Both the position numbers and the translations under genes were made by a program. Under the pieces are notes generated by a model. That model made no database searches and had not been told where the DNA came from. It saw only the letters and a program-made list of their open reading frames with translations. Source: Defluviimonas aquaemixtae (GTDB lineage: Bacteria > Pseudomonadota > Alphaproteobacteria > Rhodobacterales > Rhodobacteraceae). Taken from it: a DNA stretch of 64,000 bases. Shown here piece by piece: positions 17,382 to 26,681 of this stretch (within the stretch, counting starts at the first letter, position 1; the number at the start of each line of letters is the position of its first letter). The stretch spans positions 744,001-808,000 of the forward strand of contig NZ_OMOQ01000001.1 in the NCBI RefSeq assembly GCF_900302475.1, written 5' to 3'.

Positions 17382-19118
17382 ATGACGAAAGCCAAGACTT
17401 ACAGCGACCTCCGCTCCGCCCGGTGGATGGCGCCGGACGATCTGCGCTCGTTTGGGCACCGTAGCCGCGCCATGCAGATGGGCTATGGGCCCGAGGATTG
17501 GGAAGGCAAGCCGATCGTCGCGGTCCTCAACACGTGGTCCGAAGCGCAACCCTGCCACATGCACTTCAAGGACCGGGCGGAGTGGGTGAAGCGCGGCATC
17601 CTCCAGAATGGCGGCATGCCGATGGAACTGCCTGCGTTGTCGCTTTCGGAAACCTTCGTGAAGCCGACGACGATGCTCTACCGCAACTTGCTGGCGATGG
17701 AGACGGAAGAGCTTCTGCGCTCCCATCCTGTCGACGGCGCGGTCCTGATGGGTGGATGTGACAAGACCACGCCCGGGCTGGTCATGGGCGCGGTCAGCAT
17801 GGGTCTGCCCTTCATCTATCTTCCGGCCGGTCCGATGCTGCGCGGCAACTACGCAGGCAATGCCCTTGGGTCCGGCACGGACGCGTTCAAGTACTGGGAC
17901 GAACGCCGTGCGGGCACGATTTCGAAGGAGCAATGGGTTGGCATCGAGGGGGGTATCGCGCGGTCCTATGGGCATTGCATGACGATGGGCACGGCTTCGA
18001 CCATGACCGCGATCGCCGAAGCGATGGGACTGACGCTGCCCGGGGCGTCCTCGATCCCGGCTGCGGACGCCAACCACCAGCGGATGAGCGCCGAATGCGG
18101 GCGCCGGATCGTCGAGATGGTGTGGGAGGACCTGACGCCGGGCAAGATCATCACGCGTGAGGCGGTGGACAATGCCGTGGCAGTGGCGATGGCGACGGGC
18201 TGCTCCACGAATGCGATCATCCACGTCATCGCCATGGCGCGGCGGGCGGGGATTCCGCTGGAGCTCGACGATCTCGACCGGATTGGGCGGACGACGCCGG
18301 TCGTCGCCAACATCCGGCCGTCGGGCAAGAACTATCTGATGGAGGATTTCTACTACGCCGGGGGACTGCGCGCGTTGATGAAGCAAATCCGCGAAAAGCT
18401 TTCGGATAAGCCGATTACCGTCACGGGACGGCCGCTGACGGAGGGGCTGGATCATGTGCAGGTCTGGAACGACGACGTGATCCGGCCCATGTCGAACCCG
18501 GTCTATCACGAAGGCTCGCTTGCGGTGCTGAAAGGCAACCTTGCGCCTGACGGCGCGGTCATCAAGCCCGCCGCCTGTGATCCGAAGTTCCACAAGCATT
18601 TCGGCCCGGCCATCGTGGCCGACAGCTATGCCGAGATGAAGAAGATCATTGACGATCCAGACTATCCGATGACATGCGACCATGTCCTGGTTCTCAGAAA
18701 TGCAGGCCCGCAGGGCGGGCCGGGAATGCCGGAATGGGGGATGATCCCGATGCCGAAGGCGCTTCTGAAGGATGGGCATCGCGACATGGTGCGGATCTCG
18801 GACGCGCGCATGTCCGGCACCTCGTTCGGAGCTTGCGTGCTGCATGTCGCGCCGGAAGCCTTCGTCGGCGGCCCGCTCGGGCTCTTGCGCGATGGCGATA
18901 TCATCGAACTCGACATCCCGAACCGGACATTGACGATGCGGGTTTCCGAAGTGGAACTGGAAAAGCGCCGCGCGGCATGGACCGCGCCCGCTCCGCGCTA
19001 CGAGCGCGGCTATGGCCTCATGTTCACCAAGCATGTCGAGCAGGCCGACAAGGGCTGCGACTTCGATTTTCTCCGCGCCGAGTTCGGCGGGCCGATCGGA
19101 GAGCCTGAGATCAACTGA
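17382..19118 (+). CDS. IlvD/Edd family dehydratase, L-arabinonate dehydratase-like
   Basis: 578 residues, the length of sugar-acid dehydratases of the AraC/xylonate group. The [2Fe-2S] cysteines are visible at Cys58 (EAQPCH), Cys126 (GGCDKTTP) and Cys199 (GHCMTMGTAST), and the C-terminal SDARMSGTSFGACVLHVAPE contains the catalytic serine region. It would dehydrate a pentonate or hexonate to a 2-keto-3-deoxy acid. Resemblance to L-arabinonate dehydratase is strong overall, but related enzymes use other aldonates, so the substrate is open. It ends opposite the hybrid kinase gene. Confidence 0.78.
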   Translation: MTKAKTYSDLRSARWMAPDDLRSFGHRSRAMQMGYGPEDWEGKPIVAVLNTWSEAQPCHMHFKDRAEWVKRGILQNGGMPMELPALSLSETFVKPTTMLYRNLLAMETEELLRSHPVDGAVLMGGCDKTTPGLVMGAVSMGLPFIYLPAGPMLRGNYAGNALGSGTDAFKYWDERRAGTISKEQWVGIEGGIARSYGHCMTMGTASTMTAIAEAMGLTLPGASSIPAADANHQRMSAECGRRIVEMVWEDLTPGKIITREAVDNAVAVAMATGCSTNAIIHVIAMARRAGIPLELDDLDRIGRTTPVVANIRPSGKNYLMEDFYYAGGLRALMKQIREKLSDKPITVTGRPLTEGLDHVQVWNDDVIRPMSNPVYHEGSLAVLKGNLAPDGAVIKPAACDPKFHKHFGPAIVADSYAEMKKIIDDPDYPMTCDHVLVLRNAGPQGGPGMPEWGMIPMPKALLKDGHRDMVRISDARMSGTSFGACVLHVAPEAFVGGPLGLLRDGDIIELDIPNRTLTMRVSEVELEKRRAAWTAPAPRYERGYGLMFTKHVEQADKGCDFDFLRAEFGGPIGEPEIN

Positions 19119-19169
19119 TGGCACTTGGACGCTGGCGGAACCACACTTCCGCGTATCAGCCCTGGGCTG

Positions 19170-19194
19170 CGACGCTTGACCGGGTTAAGCGTCG
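19170..19194. terminator. Possible bidirectional terminator hairpin
   Basis: CGACGCTT and AAGCGTCG form a perfect 8-bp inverted repeat with a 9-nt loop between two convergent genes. It covers the last codons and stop of the hybrid kinase gene. There is no clear T-run, so the terminator role is only plausible. Confidence 0.35.
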
Positions 19195-21386
19195 GCCAGC
19201 AGGAAATCAGCTAGTTCCTCGAACTTGACGGGCTTGTAGAGCACTCCGACGCTGGCGGCGGCGCAACGCTGCACGATCTCCGGAGATCGGTTTGCGGTGA
19301 TGATGCGGGCGGAAAGGCGACCGTGGCGGCTTTGCAATCTCTTGATGAGATCGAGCCCGCTCATCCCGGCGCCGAGTTGATAATCGACGAGGAAAACATC
19401 TGGAACGATGTCGATTTCGTCCAGCAGAGACAGGGCACTCTCGCCGCTTTCGACGTCGATTACGTCGAAGCCCCATTTCTCCAGAAGTTGGCACGTTGCA
19501 GCGCGGAACTCCGCGTCGTTTTCGACGAGGCAGACGATACCGTCTGTGGGAACCACAAGCGGCGTGAGCCGCTGAGCAGAGGGTGCGGCGGTGTAAGGCG
19601 CGTCCGGGTTGACAATCGGCAGCGAGATCGTGAAGCACGTCCCTTGTCCCACGGTCGACCGCAATTCAAGCGCGTGTTCAAGGAGCGCACAGGCGCGTTC
19701 GACAATGGTCAGGCCGAGCCCCATGCCGTCACTTGCGGACGCTTGCGCGTTCAGCCTGTGGAATTCACGAAAGACATTGGACTGCTCGTCCTCGGGAATA
19801 CCGATGCCGGTGTCGATTACGCGCACGTAGATGTGTGCACCGTCCCGTTCGGTTTCGACCCTCACAGAGCCGTCCTTGGTGTAGCGGATGGCGTTGGAAA
19901 CGAGGTTCTGAAGGATCCGGCGAAGATAGAGCGCATCGCTATTTACGACAGCTGCGCTGCCGGAAAATTCGAGTTTCAGTCCCTTGCGCGCCGCGATTGG
20001 CGCGAAGTCTTCGTGCAGCCGCGACAGCAGGGCGCCGAGATCGACGGGCTTGACGTCGACCGCGGCATGGCCGGATTCCAGCCTGGAAATGTCGAGAAGC
20101 GCGTCGAGGATGCTCTCGACGCTCGTCAGCGCGTTATGCGCCTTTTCTAGCGTGCGCCGGGCGGTGTCAGCCAGCGCTTCGTCCGAGATCGACGCTAGGT
20201 AGAGCTTGGCGGCCGAAAGGGGCTGAAGGAGGTCGTGGCTCGCGGCGGCGACGAAGCGCGACCGCGAAGCGTTGGCGCGTTCCGCGCGCCTCAGGGCGTC
20301 GGCCAATTCTGTCGTGCGGTCGTGGACGCGCTGCTCCAACGTCTCGTTCGCCTCGCGGATCGCACGCATCGCGTGCCGTTCGGTCGTGATGTCGGTGAAG
20401 CTCATCACGAAGCCCCGATCCGGCATTTCCTGTGCGAACACCGCAAGTATAAGGTCGTCGCCGCGGTTCAATTCGAACGACAGCGGCTCGCGGCGGTACT
20501 GTGACCCCGCCCAAGCGGTCAACGCCTCGGTCGACACCGTACCGCTGAAATGCATCTCGGCCGAAAGCCGCAAGACGAGCGTGTCGAAGGACGAACCGAT
20601 TTGGACCCGGCCAACGGGTATTTCCAGAAGCCTTCCAAGCCGGCGGTTCCAGTCGACGAGCCGACCCTGTGCATCGAAGATGCAGACCCCTTGATTGAGG
20701 TGTTCGAGCGTCGCGCGGATCATCCGAGCCTGGTTATCAAGCAGCTTGCCGCGCTCTTCGCGCTCGAGGCGGATGATGTCGGTCACGTCAGTCTGCAGGA
20801 TCACCGTGCCGCCGTCCCGGGTGCGGTGTTCGGAGACCTGAACCCAGCGGTCGCCGGAAAGCCGGACATTGAACATGACGTGGTTGTCGTCATGCCGGCG
20901 CATCCGCCGGCCGGCCCAGCTTTCAGGCGTATCGTTTTTGGGCAGAGCCAACTGCGAGGAGCGGCTGACGAGGCCGACATAGTCAGCAAAACTCAGCCCC
21001 GGCACGAGAGCGCCGTGAATGTCGGCCATGTGCATCCCGAAGCGGGAATTGCACATGATCATCGTGTCATCGGCGTCGAATAGTGCAAATCCTTCCTGCA
21101 CGGTTTCGATTGCATCCGCGAGGTTTTGGCGCGCTGCCTGTGCCTCCCGCGTCGCTTCGGCCAGAAGGCCATTCGATTCATTCAGAAGATCGAGCGCATG
21201 TTCCAGTTCCGAGGTGCGCTGCCGCACTTCGTCCTCAAGCATGACTGCCCGCTGGAACTGCGCATACGCCGCGCCGCTGTCATCGGTGTCCTGCTCTACG
21301 CGGCGCATCAGGACCTCGACGATCTGCAGAAGCTTCTCGTTCTGACGTGCCGGAGGGTCGGCGGGATTCATGAGCGTATCGGTCAT
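19185..21386 (-). CDS. Hybrid sensor histidine kinase (PAS-PAS-HisKA-HATPase-REC), NahK-like
   Basis: 733 residues without membrane segments, so cytoplasmic. An N-terminal coiled coil (about 15-95) is followed by two PAS-like domains (about 95-205 and 225-335) and a second coiled coil. Then come the H-box with His384 in ASHDLLQPL, the N-box in LVSNAIRYTKDG, the G-box DTGIGIPEDE and GMGLGLTIV. A C-terminal receiver domain carries Asp668 in FLVDYQLGAG. The start overlaps the stop of the FIST gene (ATGA). This kinase plus FIST layout is that of NahK with NosP, where the FIST protein controls the kinase in response to nitric oxide. The LuxR-type regulator upstream is a likely partner. Confidence 0.85.
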   Translation of the reverse strand: MTDTLMNPADPPARQNEKLLQIVEVLMRRVEQDTDDSGAAYAQFQRAVMLEDEVRQRTSELEHALDLLNESNGLLAEATREAQAARQNLADAIETVQEGFALFDADDTMIMCNSRFGMHMADIHGALVPGLSFADYVGLVSRSSQLALPKNDTPESWAGRRMRRHDDNHVMFNVRLSGDRWVQVSEHRTRDGGTVILQTDVTDIIRLEREERGKLLDNQARMIRATLEHLNQGVCIFDAQGRLVDWNRRLGRLLEIPVGRVQIGSSFDTLVLRLSAEMHFSGTVSTEALTAWAGSQYRREPLSFELNRGDDLILAVFAQEMPDRGFVMSFTDITTERHAMRAIREANETLEQRVHDRTTELADALRRAERANASRSRFVAAASHDLLQPLSAAKLYLASISDEALADTARRTLEKAHNALTSVESILDALLDISRLESGHAAVDVKPVDLGALLSRLHEDFAPIAARKGLKLEFSGSAAVVNSDALYLRRILQNLVSNAIRYTKDGSVRVETERDGAHIYVRVIDTGIGIPEDEQSNVFREFHRLNAQASASDGMGLGLTIVERACALLEHALELRSTVGQGTCFTISLPIVNPDAPYTAAPSAQRLTPLVVPTDGIVCLVENDAEFRAATCQLLEKWGFDVIDVESGESALSLLDEIDIVPDVFLVDYQLGAGMSGLDLIKRLQSRHGRLSARIITANRSPEIVQRCAAASVGVLYKPVKFEELADFLLADA

Positions 21387-22558
21387 CGCGAGCGTTCAGG
21401 CGGAGGATAGATCGCGACGCCAGTCATGGTCTGATTGACGTGCATGGCGCCGTGCTGCTCGCCGTAGGTGGAGAACCCCACGACCCGATGTCGGCGCAGC
21501 GTGTCGGATATCTGGCCGAACATCTGCTTATCCTGGGCCTCGATCCGGCGTAGGATGCAGTCGCAGGCGAGAATGGCCTCTGGTGCAACCTCCGCGCCGA
21601 GCGCAGTCAATTCGCGATCGAGATGCTGCACCATGTGTTCCGGCTCGGCGAGCGTCAGGACGAGCCCCTCGTCGATGGCCGAGAAGAACACGAGGTCGCC
21701 GTTGGGTCGCATCTGCCGGATAGAGCGGACATGGTGCTTTCCTCCGATCCGGACGACGACGGGATGGGCAGCAAAGGTGAATGTGGTAAGCTGGGCGGGG
21801 TCCTTCCCGAGAATACGCGCATATTCGAACGCCGCCGGTTCCGCGTTGATCTGGTGGACGATGCGGCGGTCAGGGTCCGCTTCTGTGACTATCATCCGCC
21901 GTTCGGTCGGCCGAAGATGGTCGAGGCTGAAGACGCGCACGGCGCAGGACGAACGCACGAAGGTCAGGATTGCGGCATTCTTCAGTATCTGGCCATCGTG
22001 GAACAGGAGCGTTTCGCGGAACCGGGTTCCGTCGCCGGCCGACCCTCCGAATAGCGGAACCGGGCCGAGCCCGGAGGCAAGCGCCGACGTTACCTCGTCT
22101 TCCTTGATCGACAGGCCGTCAACCAGCAGGAAGGCGAATTCGCCCGACCAGTCCGGATTGCGCCGAGCAAGAGTCTGCCGGCTTCTGATGAGGCGTCCGA
22201 TCAGGTCCTCGCTGTGGAGCGCGGAAAGGTCGGGGATCAGGATCGTATCGACTGCAAAGTGACTGGCGGGCAGGCCGATCGCGACAATCTCATTCTCCGC
22301 GTAGCCCTCGGTGGAAATTTCTCCGGCGGTGGTGCAGCCGATGACGGGCGTAGCCGGGAAGAGCGAGGCTGCCTTTCGCGTTAGGATCGAAAGGTCCGCC
22401 GACGGCGCGGCGAAGAGCACGACAAGCGCGAGCGGCGCGTCGCCAAGATCCATCGCGAGCTGGTCGAGTGCACCTGGGTCGGTCGCTTCACAATGCGCCG
22501 TGCGGACGAAATTACCCGCCCGCGCGACCTGCGTCAGCGCCTCGGCGCTCTTGTCCAT
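21383..22558 (-). CDS. FIST-domain sensor protein (NosP-like)
   Basis: 391 residues. A FIST_N domain (about 30-230) with PVIGCTTAGEIS and LFGGSAGDGTRF is followed by FIST_C (about 235-380) with LACDCILRR and VVGFSTYGEQHG. FIST proteins are cytoplasmic sensors. The NosP subgroup binds heme and nitric oxide and modulates a partner hybrid kinase encoded next door, as here. I cannot point to the heme ligand with confidence. It sits between the response regulator and kinase genes and overlaps the latter by 4 nt. Confidence 0.82.
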   Translation of the reverse strand: MDKSAEALTQVARAGNFVRTAHCEATDPGALDQLAMDLGDAPLALVVLFAAPSADLSILTRKAASLFPATPVIGCTTAGEISTEGYAENEIVAIGLPASHFAVDTILIPDLSALHSEDLIGRLIRSRQTLARRNPDWSGEFAFLLVDGLSIKEDEVTSALASGLGPVPLFGGSAGDGTRFRETLLFHDGQILKNAAILTFVRSSCAVRVFSLDHLRPTERRMIVTEADPDRRIVHQINAEPAAFEYARILGKDPAQLTTFTFAAHPVVVRIGGKHHVRSIRQMRPNGDLVFFSAIDEGLVLTLAEPEHMVQHLDRELTALGAEVAPEAILACDCILRRIEAQDKQMFGQISDTLRRHRVVGFSTYGEQHGAMHVNQTMTGVAIYPPPERSR

Positions 22559-22592
22559 CGCGTCTCCTCCCTGACGCGAAAGCGTAGGCTTT

Positions 22593-23282
22593 CTAGCCGT
22601 ACTCTGGCAAGAGACTCGCGAAGTTTGCCTGCTGTGCGATCAGCACGGCCTGGGTCCTGCTACTGACACCTAGCTTGCGCATGATCGCCGTGACGTGCGC
22701 CTTGACGGTTGTTTCGGCGATCGAGAGATCGAAGGCGATCTGCTTGTTCAGTTTTCCCTCGCAAATCAGCTGCAGAATTTTCGACTGCTGCCGGGTCAAC
22801 AGGTTCAGTCGGGCGATCGCATCTTCTTGCGGCGTCGCCGGCTCTCCCCCGTCCGCCAGGTAACCTTCAGGCGCGTAGCTTTCCCCTTTGGCGATGGCAG
22901 CGAAGGCGGTGCGGAAGATCTCCCGCTGACTATGCTTCGGGACGAAGCCTGACGCGCCGGCCCTGAGCGCCGCGCTGATGACCTTCGGATCAGCGAGTGA
23001 CGAGACCACAATGATCGGCGTCGCTGCCGCCGCTTGACGCAGGCGCACGAGCCCATCCATTCCATTCACGTCGGGAAGATTGAGATCCAGCACGATCACG
23101 TCCGGTGCAGTACCGGCCTCGATCTTGTCGAGCGCGATCTCCAGGCGGTCGGCGCTCTCGATTTTGGCGATGCCGACGAAGGCTTTCAGCGTCATCGACA
23201 GAGCATCACAGAACAGCGGATGGTCGTCCACGATAAGTGCCGACGTCATCGCGATTCCGCTTTCCCGTGGTGCTGGAGTCAT
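22593..23282 (-). CDS. LuxR/NarL family response regulator
   Basis: 229 residues. The receiver domain has the acidic pair at 19-20, phospho-acceptor Asp66 in VIVLDLNLPD and the VSSLADPK switch region. The C-terminal HTH (about 165-225) reads LTRQQSKILQLICEGKLNKQ and TVKAHVTAIMRKLGV. The ATG at 23282 has GGGAG about 9 nt upstream; an internal ATG at 23249 is the alternative. First gene of the operon with the FIST sensor and hybrid kinase, so it probably receives phosphate from that kinase. Target promoters are unknown. Confidence 0.85.
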   Translation of the reverse strand: MTPAPRESGIAMTSALIVDDHPLFCDALSMTLKAFVGIAKIESADRLEIALDKIEAGTAPDVIVLDLNLPDVNGMDGLVRLRQAAAATPIIVVSSLADPKVISAALRAGASGFVPKHSQREIFRTAFAAIAKGESYAPEGYLADGGEPATPQEDAIARLNLLTRQQSKILQLICEGKLNKQIAFDLSIAETTVKAHVTAIMRKLGVSSRTQAVLIAQQANFASLLPEYG

Positions 23283-23661
23283 GGCGTTTGTCTCCCGACG
23301 CGGTCCGACTGTCGGTACTCAGGATAGCAAACGCTTGACGGCGCGTAACTAGCCCAATCGTCGAACGCGAATGCGCCCGCCCGTGGCGCGCGCTTGGGTC
23401 GCCTTGCCTTGAAAGTCGCTCAGTTGTCCATGGCGAGCTGTTTGGGCGGCGCGACGGTCCAGACAAGGCTGCGTTGGGCGGATCGCGGGACGGCTTTCCT
23501 CACTACAGATTGGGCGGCCGTTTATCGCCGCCCTCCCAAGTTCTCCGTCCTTGATCCGGGACAGCCCCATGTGCTGCGTCGGACCCAGGCGCAACATTCG
23601 TTCGACGGGAGCGCTTCGATATTGGCCGAGGGGCGTAGGAGGCTGCGCCGGACCGGCGCGG
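23283..23661. other. Intergenic region between the LuxR regulator and pqqE
   Basis: 379 bases without a supported gene. It should contain the promoter of the regulator operon at its left side and the end of the pqq transcript at its right side. Open frames here are antisense extensions of pqqE or have no recognisable features. I see no RNA gene or clear hairpin with a T-run. Confidence 0.6.
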
Positions 23662-24771
23662 TCAGGCCGGAACGGGGCCGCGCAAGCGGCGATAGATGAA
23701 GGACGGGGGCACATCGTAGTCCGCCTCGGCCGCGACAATCGCGTCGAGCCGGGCGCGCTGGGGCGACTTGCGGCAGACCGGATCGGTTGCGGCGGGATCG
23801 CCCGTCAGCGCCATCGCCTGGCAGCGGCAGCCGCCGAAATCCACGTCGCGGCGGTCGCAGGACCGGCAGAGCTCGGGCATCCAGTCGGTGCCGCGGAACG
23901 CCATGAAGGCGGGGCCGCGATACCAGATGTCGGCGAGCGCCTCGGTGGCGACGCTCTGGAACTCGAGCCCCGGGATGGTCTGCGCCGCGTGGCAGGGCAG
24001 GACCGTGCCGTCGGGCGCGACATTGAGCCCGGTCGAGCCCCAGCCGCCCATGCAGGCCTTTGGAAAATCGGCGAAATAATCCGGCGGCACGAAGTCGATC
24101 ACCAGCCGCCCGGCCCGGCTCTTGCGCGCCTCCGCGACGACGCGCTTGGCGCGCTCGACCTGCTCGCGCGAAGGCTGAAGCGCGGCCCGATTCCTCAGCG
24201 CCCAACCCTGGAACTGGACGCAGGCGACCTCGATCCGGCGGGCGCCAAGGCGGAGGGCGAGGTCCAGCGTCTCGGGCAGATCGTCGAGGTTGTGGCGGTG
24301 CATGACCGCGTTCAGAGTGAGCGGAAAGCCGAGCTCTGCGATGTGTTCGGCCAACTCCATCTTGCGGGCGAAGCCGCCCTTGTAACCGCCGATCCGGTCG
24401 GCGATCTCGGCCCGGACGCCCTGGACCGAAAGCTGGATGTGGTCGAGCCCCGCCGCCTCCAGCGCCTCCAGCCGGGCGCGCGTGAGCCCGACGCCCGAAG
24501 TGATGAGATTGGTGTAGAGCCCGGCCTCGCGCGCGCGGACGACCAGCTCCTCAAGGTCACGCCGCGCAGCGGGCTCGCCGCCCGACAGGTGCAGTTGCAG
24601 GACGCCGAGCGCGGCCGCCTCGCGGAACACCCGGCCCCAGGTCTCGGTCGAAAGCTCCGTGTCCTTGGACGCCAGTTCGAGCGGATTCGAGCAATAGGGG
24701 CAGGCGAGCGGGCAGCGATGCGTGAGCTCCGCCAGCATCGCGATCGGGGGCGGGATGCGCGGCTCAGCCAT
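23662..24771 (-). CDS. pqqE: PQQ biosynthesis radical SAM enzyme PqqE
   Basis: 369 residues, normal length. Radical SAM motif Cys20-x3-Cys24-x2-Cys27 (RCPLACPYC), GGEPAARRDLEELV after it, and the C-terminal SPASM-type cysteines including CMGGWG, LPCHAA and ELCRSCDRRDVDFGGCRC for auxiliary Fe-S clusters. It links the Glu and Tyr side chains of the PqqA peptide while PqqD holds it. Its start overlaps the end of pqqD by 8 nt. Last gene of the operon. Confidence 0.96.
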   Translation of the reverse strand: MAEPRIPPPIAMLAELTHRCPLACPYCSNPLELASKDTELSTETWGRVFREAAALGVLQLHLSGGEPAARRDLEELVVRAREAGLYTNLITSGVGLTRARLEALEAAGLDHIQLSVQGVRAEIADRIGGYKGGFARKMELAEHIAELGFPLTLNAVMHRHNLDDLPETLDLALRLGARRIEVACVQFQGWALRNRAALQPSREQVERAKRVVAEARKSRAGRLVIDFVPPDYFADFPKACMGGWGSTGLNVAPDGTVLPCHAAQTIPGLEFQSVATEALADIWYRGPAFMAFRGTDWMPELCRSCDRRDVDFGGCRCQAMALTGDPAATDPVCRKSPQRARLDAIVAAEADYDVPPSFIYRRLRGPVPA

Positions 24772-25042
24772 CGGTCAGGTCCACCAGCCGCTTGTCGGCG
24801 AGGTCGCCGAGAAAGTCCGCGACGTCGGCGCGCACCTGATCCTCGGGCGCGCCGAAGCGCCGGGCAAGATCGCCCGCGATCACCTCGACCGAGCGGAGCC
24901 CGTCCACCTCCTTCAGGATCGCCGCGCCGATCTGGTCGAGCATGAGCGCGCGCTCCGGGCCGAGCAGGACGTCGGTCCGCCGCACGCGGTCGAACTGCAT
25001 CCGCACGCCGCGGGGCAGGACGGGGATCGCCGTCGGGGTCAT
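24764..25042 (-). CDS. pqqD: PQQ biosynthesis peptide chaperone PqqD
   Basis: 92 residues. A small RRE-fold protein that binds PqqA and presents it to PqqE. The conserved N-terminal PVLPRGVRMQFDRVR and the segment VLLGPERALMLDQIGAAIL are visible. Overlaps pqqC by 4 nt (ATGA) and pqqE by 8 nt. Encoded as a separate gene, not fused to PqqC as in some methylotrophs. Confidence 0.95.
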   Translation of the reverse strand: MTPTAIPVLPRGVRMQFDRVRRTDVLLGPERALMLDQIGAAILKEVDGLRSVEVIAGDLARRFGAPEDQVRADVADFLGDLADKRLVDLTDG

Positions 25043-25785
25043 GGTGCAAGCCCCTCGCCGGGCCGCCAGGCGCCGGGCGGGATGTTTCCCGGCGCGATAT
25101 AGGCCGAATAGAGCGCATCGAGCTGCGCCCAGAGCACGTCGGTCTTGAACGTCAGCGCCGCCGCCGCCGCATCCTGATCGGCTGGCGTCACCGCGTGGTC
25201 AAGCACCCAGGTGAGCCCGAACTGAACATCCTTCGGCGCCTCGTTCAGCCGGTGGCGGAAATAACTGATCGTCTCGGACGTAGCGAATTCGTAGTGCTCC
25301 AGCAGCCCGGCGATGCGCTCGGCATGAATTTTCGGCGCGAAGAGCTCGGTGAGCGAAGAGGCCACCGCCTTGAGCAGCGGCTCATCACGCACGAATCGCA
25401 CATAAGCGTCTACCGCGAAACGCGTCGCAGGAAGGACACCCTTGGCCGAGGCGACATATTCCGGATCGAGCCCGACCGCTTCAGCCAGCTTTAGCCAGCG
25501 CGCGATGCCGCCTTCGCGGGCCTCGCTGCCGTCGTGATCCTCGATCCGAGACCGCCACGCGCGGCGTAGGGCCGGATCCTCGACGCGGCTCATGAAGGCC
25601 GCGTCCTTCATCGGGATCCGGCATTGGTAGTAGTACCGATTTACCACCCAGGCCCGCACCTGGTCGATCGTGCAACCGCCCGAATGCAGCAAAGCGTGGA
25701 AGGGATGGCGGTCGTGGTAGCGCTCCTCGCCGATGCGGCGTAGGCGGGCCTCGAAGGCGGCGCGCGCGGCGGACATCTCGTTCAT
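25039..25785 (-). CDS. pqqC: Pyrroloquinoline-quinone synthase PqqC
   Basis: 248 residues, the family length. A cofactor-free all-helical oxidase that performs the last ring closure and eight-electron oxidation of PQQ synthesis. Recognised by YHDRHPFHALLHSGG, QVRAWVVNRYYYQCRIPMKD and the HYEFATSETISYFRHRL block, which carry the active-site His, Tyr and Arg residues. Overlaps pqqB and pqqD by 4 nt each. Confidence 0.96.
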   Translation of the reverse strand: MNEMSAARAAFEARLRRIGEERYHDRHPFHALLHSGGCTIDQVRAWVVNRYYYQCRIPMKDAAFMSRVEDPALRRAWRSRIEDHDGSEAREGGIARWLKLAEAVGLDPEYVASAKGVLPATRFAVDAYVRFVRDEPLLKAVASSLTELFAPKIHAERIAGLLEHYEFATSETISYFRHRLNEAPKDVQFGLTWVLDHAVTPADQDAAAAALTFKTDVLWAQLDALYSAYIAPGNIPPGAWRPGEGLAP

Positions 25786-26672
25786 AGCCGAAACTCCATT
25801 CCATCCTGGGCGATCGTCCAGCCCGCCGCCTCGATTGTCCGCCGTTCCGGACCGTCCGGCTGCAGAACCGGATTGGTGTTGTTGATATGCACGAAAACCT
25901 TGCGACCGTTTGTGAGCGGCGCGAGACGCGCGAGGCTGCCCCTGTGCCCGTTCATCGCGACATGGCCCATCCGCGCGCCGGTTTTCGTGCCCGTGCCGGT
26001 GGCCTCCATCTCGGCATCCTCCCAGACTGTCCCGTCAAACAAGAGAAGATCGGCGTCGGACAACCTTTGAACCAGCCAGTCGGGGATCGTGGCGCAGCCC
26101 GGCACGTAGTAAACCCGCGATTGATCTTCCTCGAGGCAGAGACCGATCGTCTGTTCGCCCATCGCTTCTGTATCCGGCGCCTCGTCCTCAAGATAGAGCG
26201 CGACCTTGCCAGGCACGGCAAACGGAGTGATCGTCAACCCCGCGGTCGGAGTGAACGACGTGTCGAGCACAATCGTTTGCCGCTCAACAAGCGCAGGATC
26301 GAGCACGCCGAAGATCGGATTGTCTTCGAGCGCCGCGAGGATCTCGGCCGAGGCGAAGACCGAGAAGCCGGTTTTCTCACGCAGTGTCAGGAGACCCGCG
26401 ACATGATCGACATCAGCGTTCGTCAGCACCACGGCCCTGATCGGACTGCCGCGCAGCCCGGGCGGATGCAGGGATGGTGTTCGATCAAGTTGATCGCGCG
26501 CGTCCGGCGACGCATTCAATACCACCCAATCTTCACCGTTCACGGAAACCGCCACGGAGGACTGCGTCATCCGTGGCAGTCGGCCGTTCCGCGCGTCGCG
26601 GCAGTTCCGGCATCCGCAGTTCCATTGAGGAAGACCGCCGCCGGCACCTGCGCCCAGCACGGTCAGGAGCAT
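25782..26672 (-). CDS. pqqB: PQQ biosynthesis protein PqqB
   Basis: 296 residues. Metallo-beta-lactamase-fold hydroxylase acting on the peptide-derived intermediate. Typical features: GAGAGGGLPQWNC at the N-terminus, CGCRNCRDAR with the zinc-site cysteines, LTNADVDHVAGLLTLRE, and the C-terminal HINNTNPVL and QDGMEF. It starts 9 nt after pqqA and overlaps pqqC by 4 nt. Confidence 0.96.
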   Translation of the reverse strand: MLLTVLGAGAGGGLPQWNCGCRNCRDARNGRLPRMTQSSVAVSVNGEDWVVLNASPDARDQLDRTPSLHPPGLRGSPIRAVVLTNADVDHVAGLLTLREKTGFSVFASAEILAALEDNPIFGVLDPALVERQTIVLDTSFTPTAGLTITPFAVPGKVALYLEDEAPDTEAMGEQTIGLCLEEDQSRVYYVPGCATIPDWLVQRLSDADLLLFDGTVWEDAEMEATGTGTKTGARMGHVAMNGHRGSLARLAPLTNGRKVFVHINNTNPVLQPDGPERRTIEAAGWTIAQDGMEFRL

Positions 26673-26681
26673 CGTGGCGAC

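Noticed and set aside
17220..19124. Long open frame (634 codons) antisense to the IlvD-type dehydratase gene
   Set aside because: It mirrors the whole dehydratase gene, is rich in Arg/His/Asp typical of antisense GC-rich frames, and has no recognisable domain.
23349..23738. Frame of 129 codons between pqqE and the LuxR regulator
   Set aside because: It overlaps the end of pqqE on the same strand in another frame and shows no protein features.
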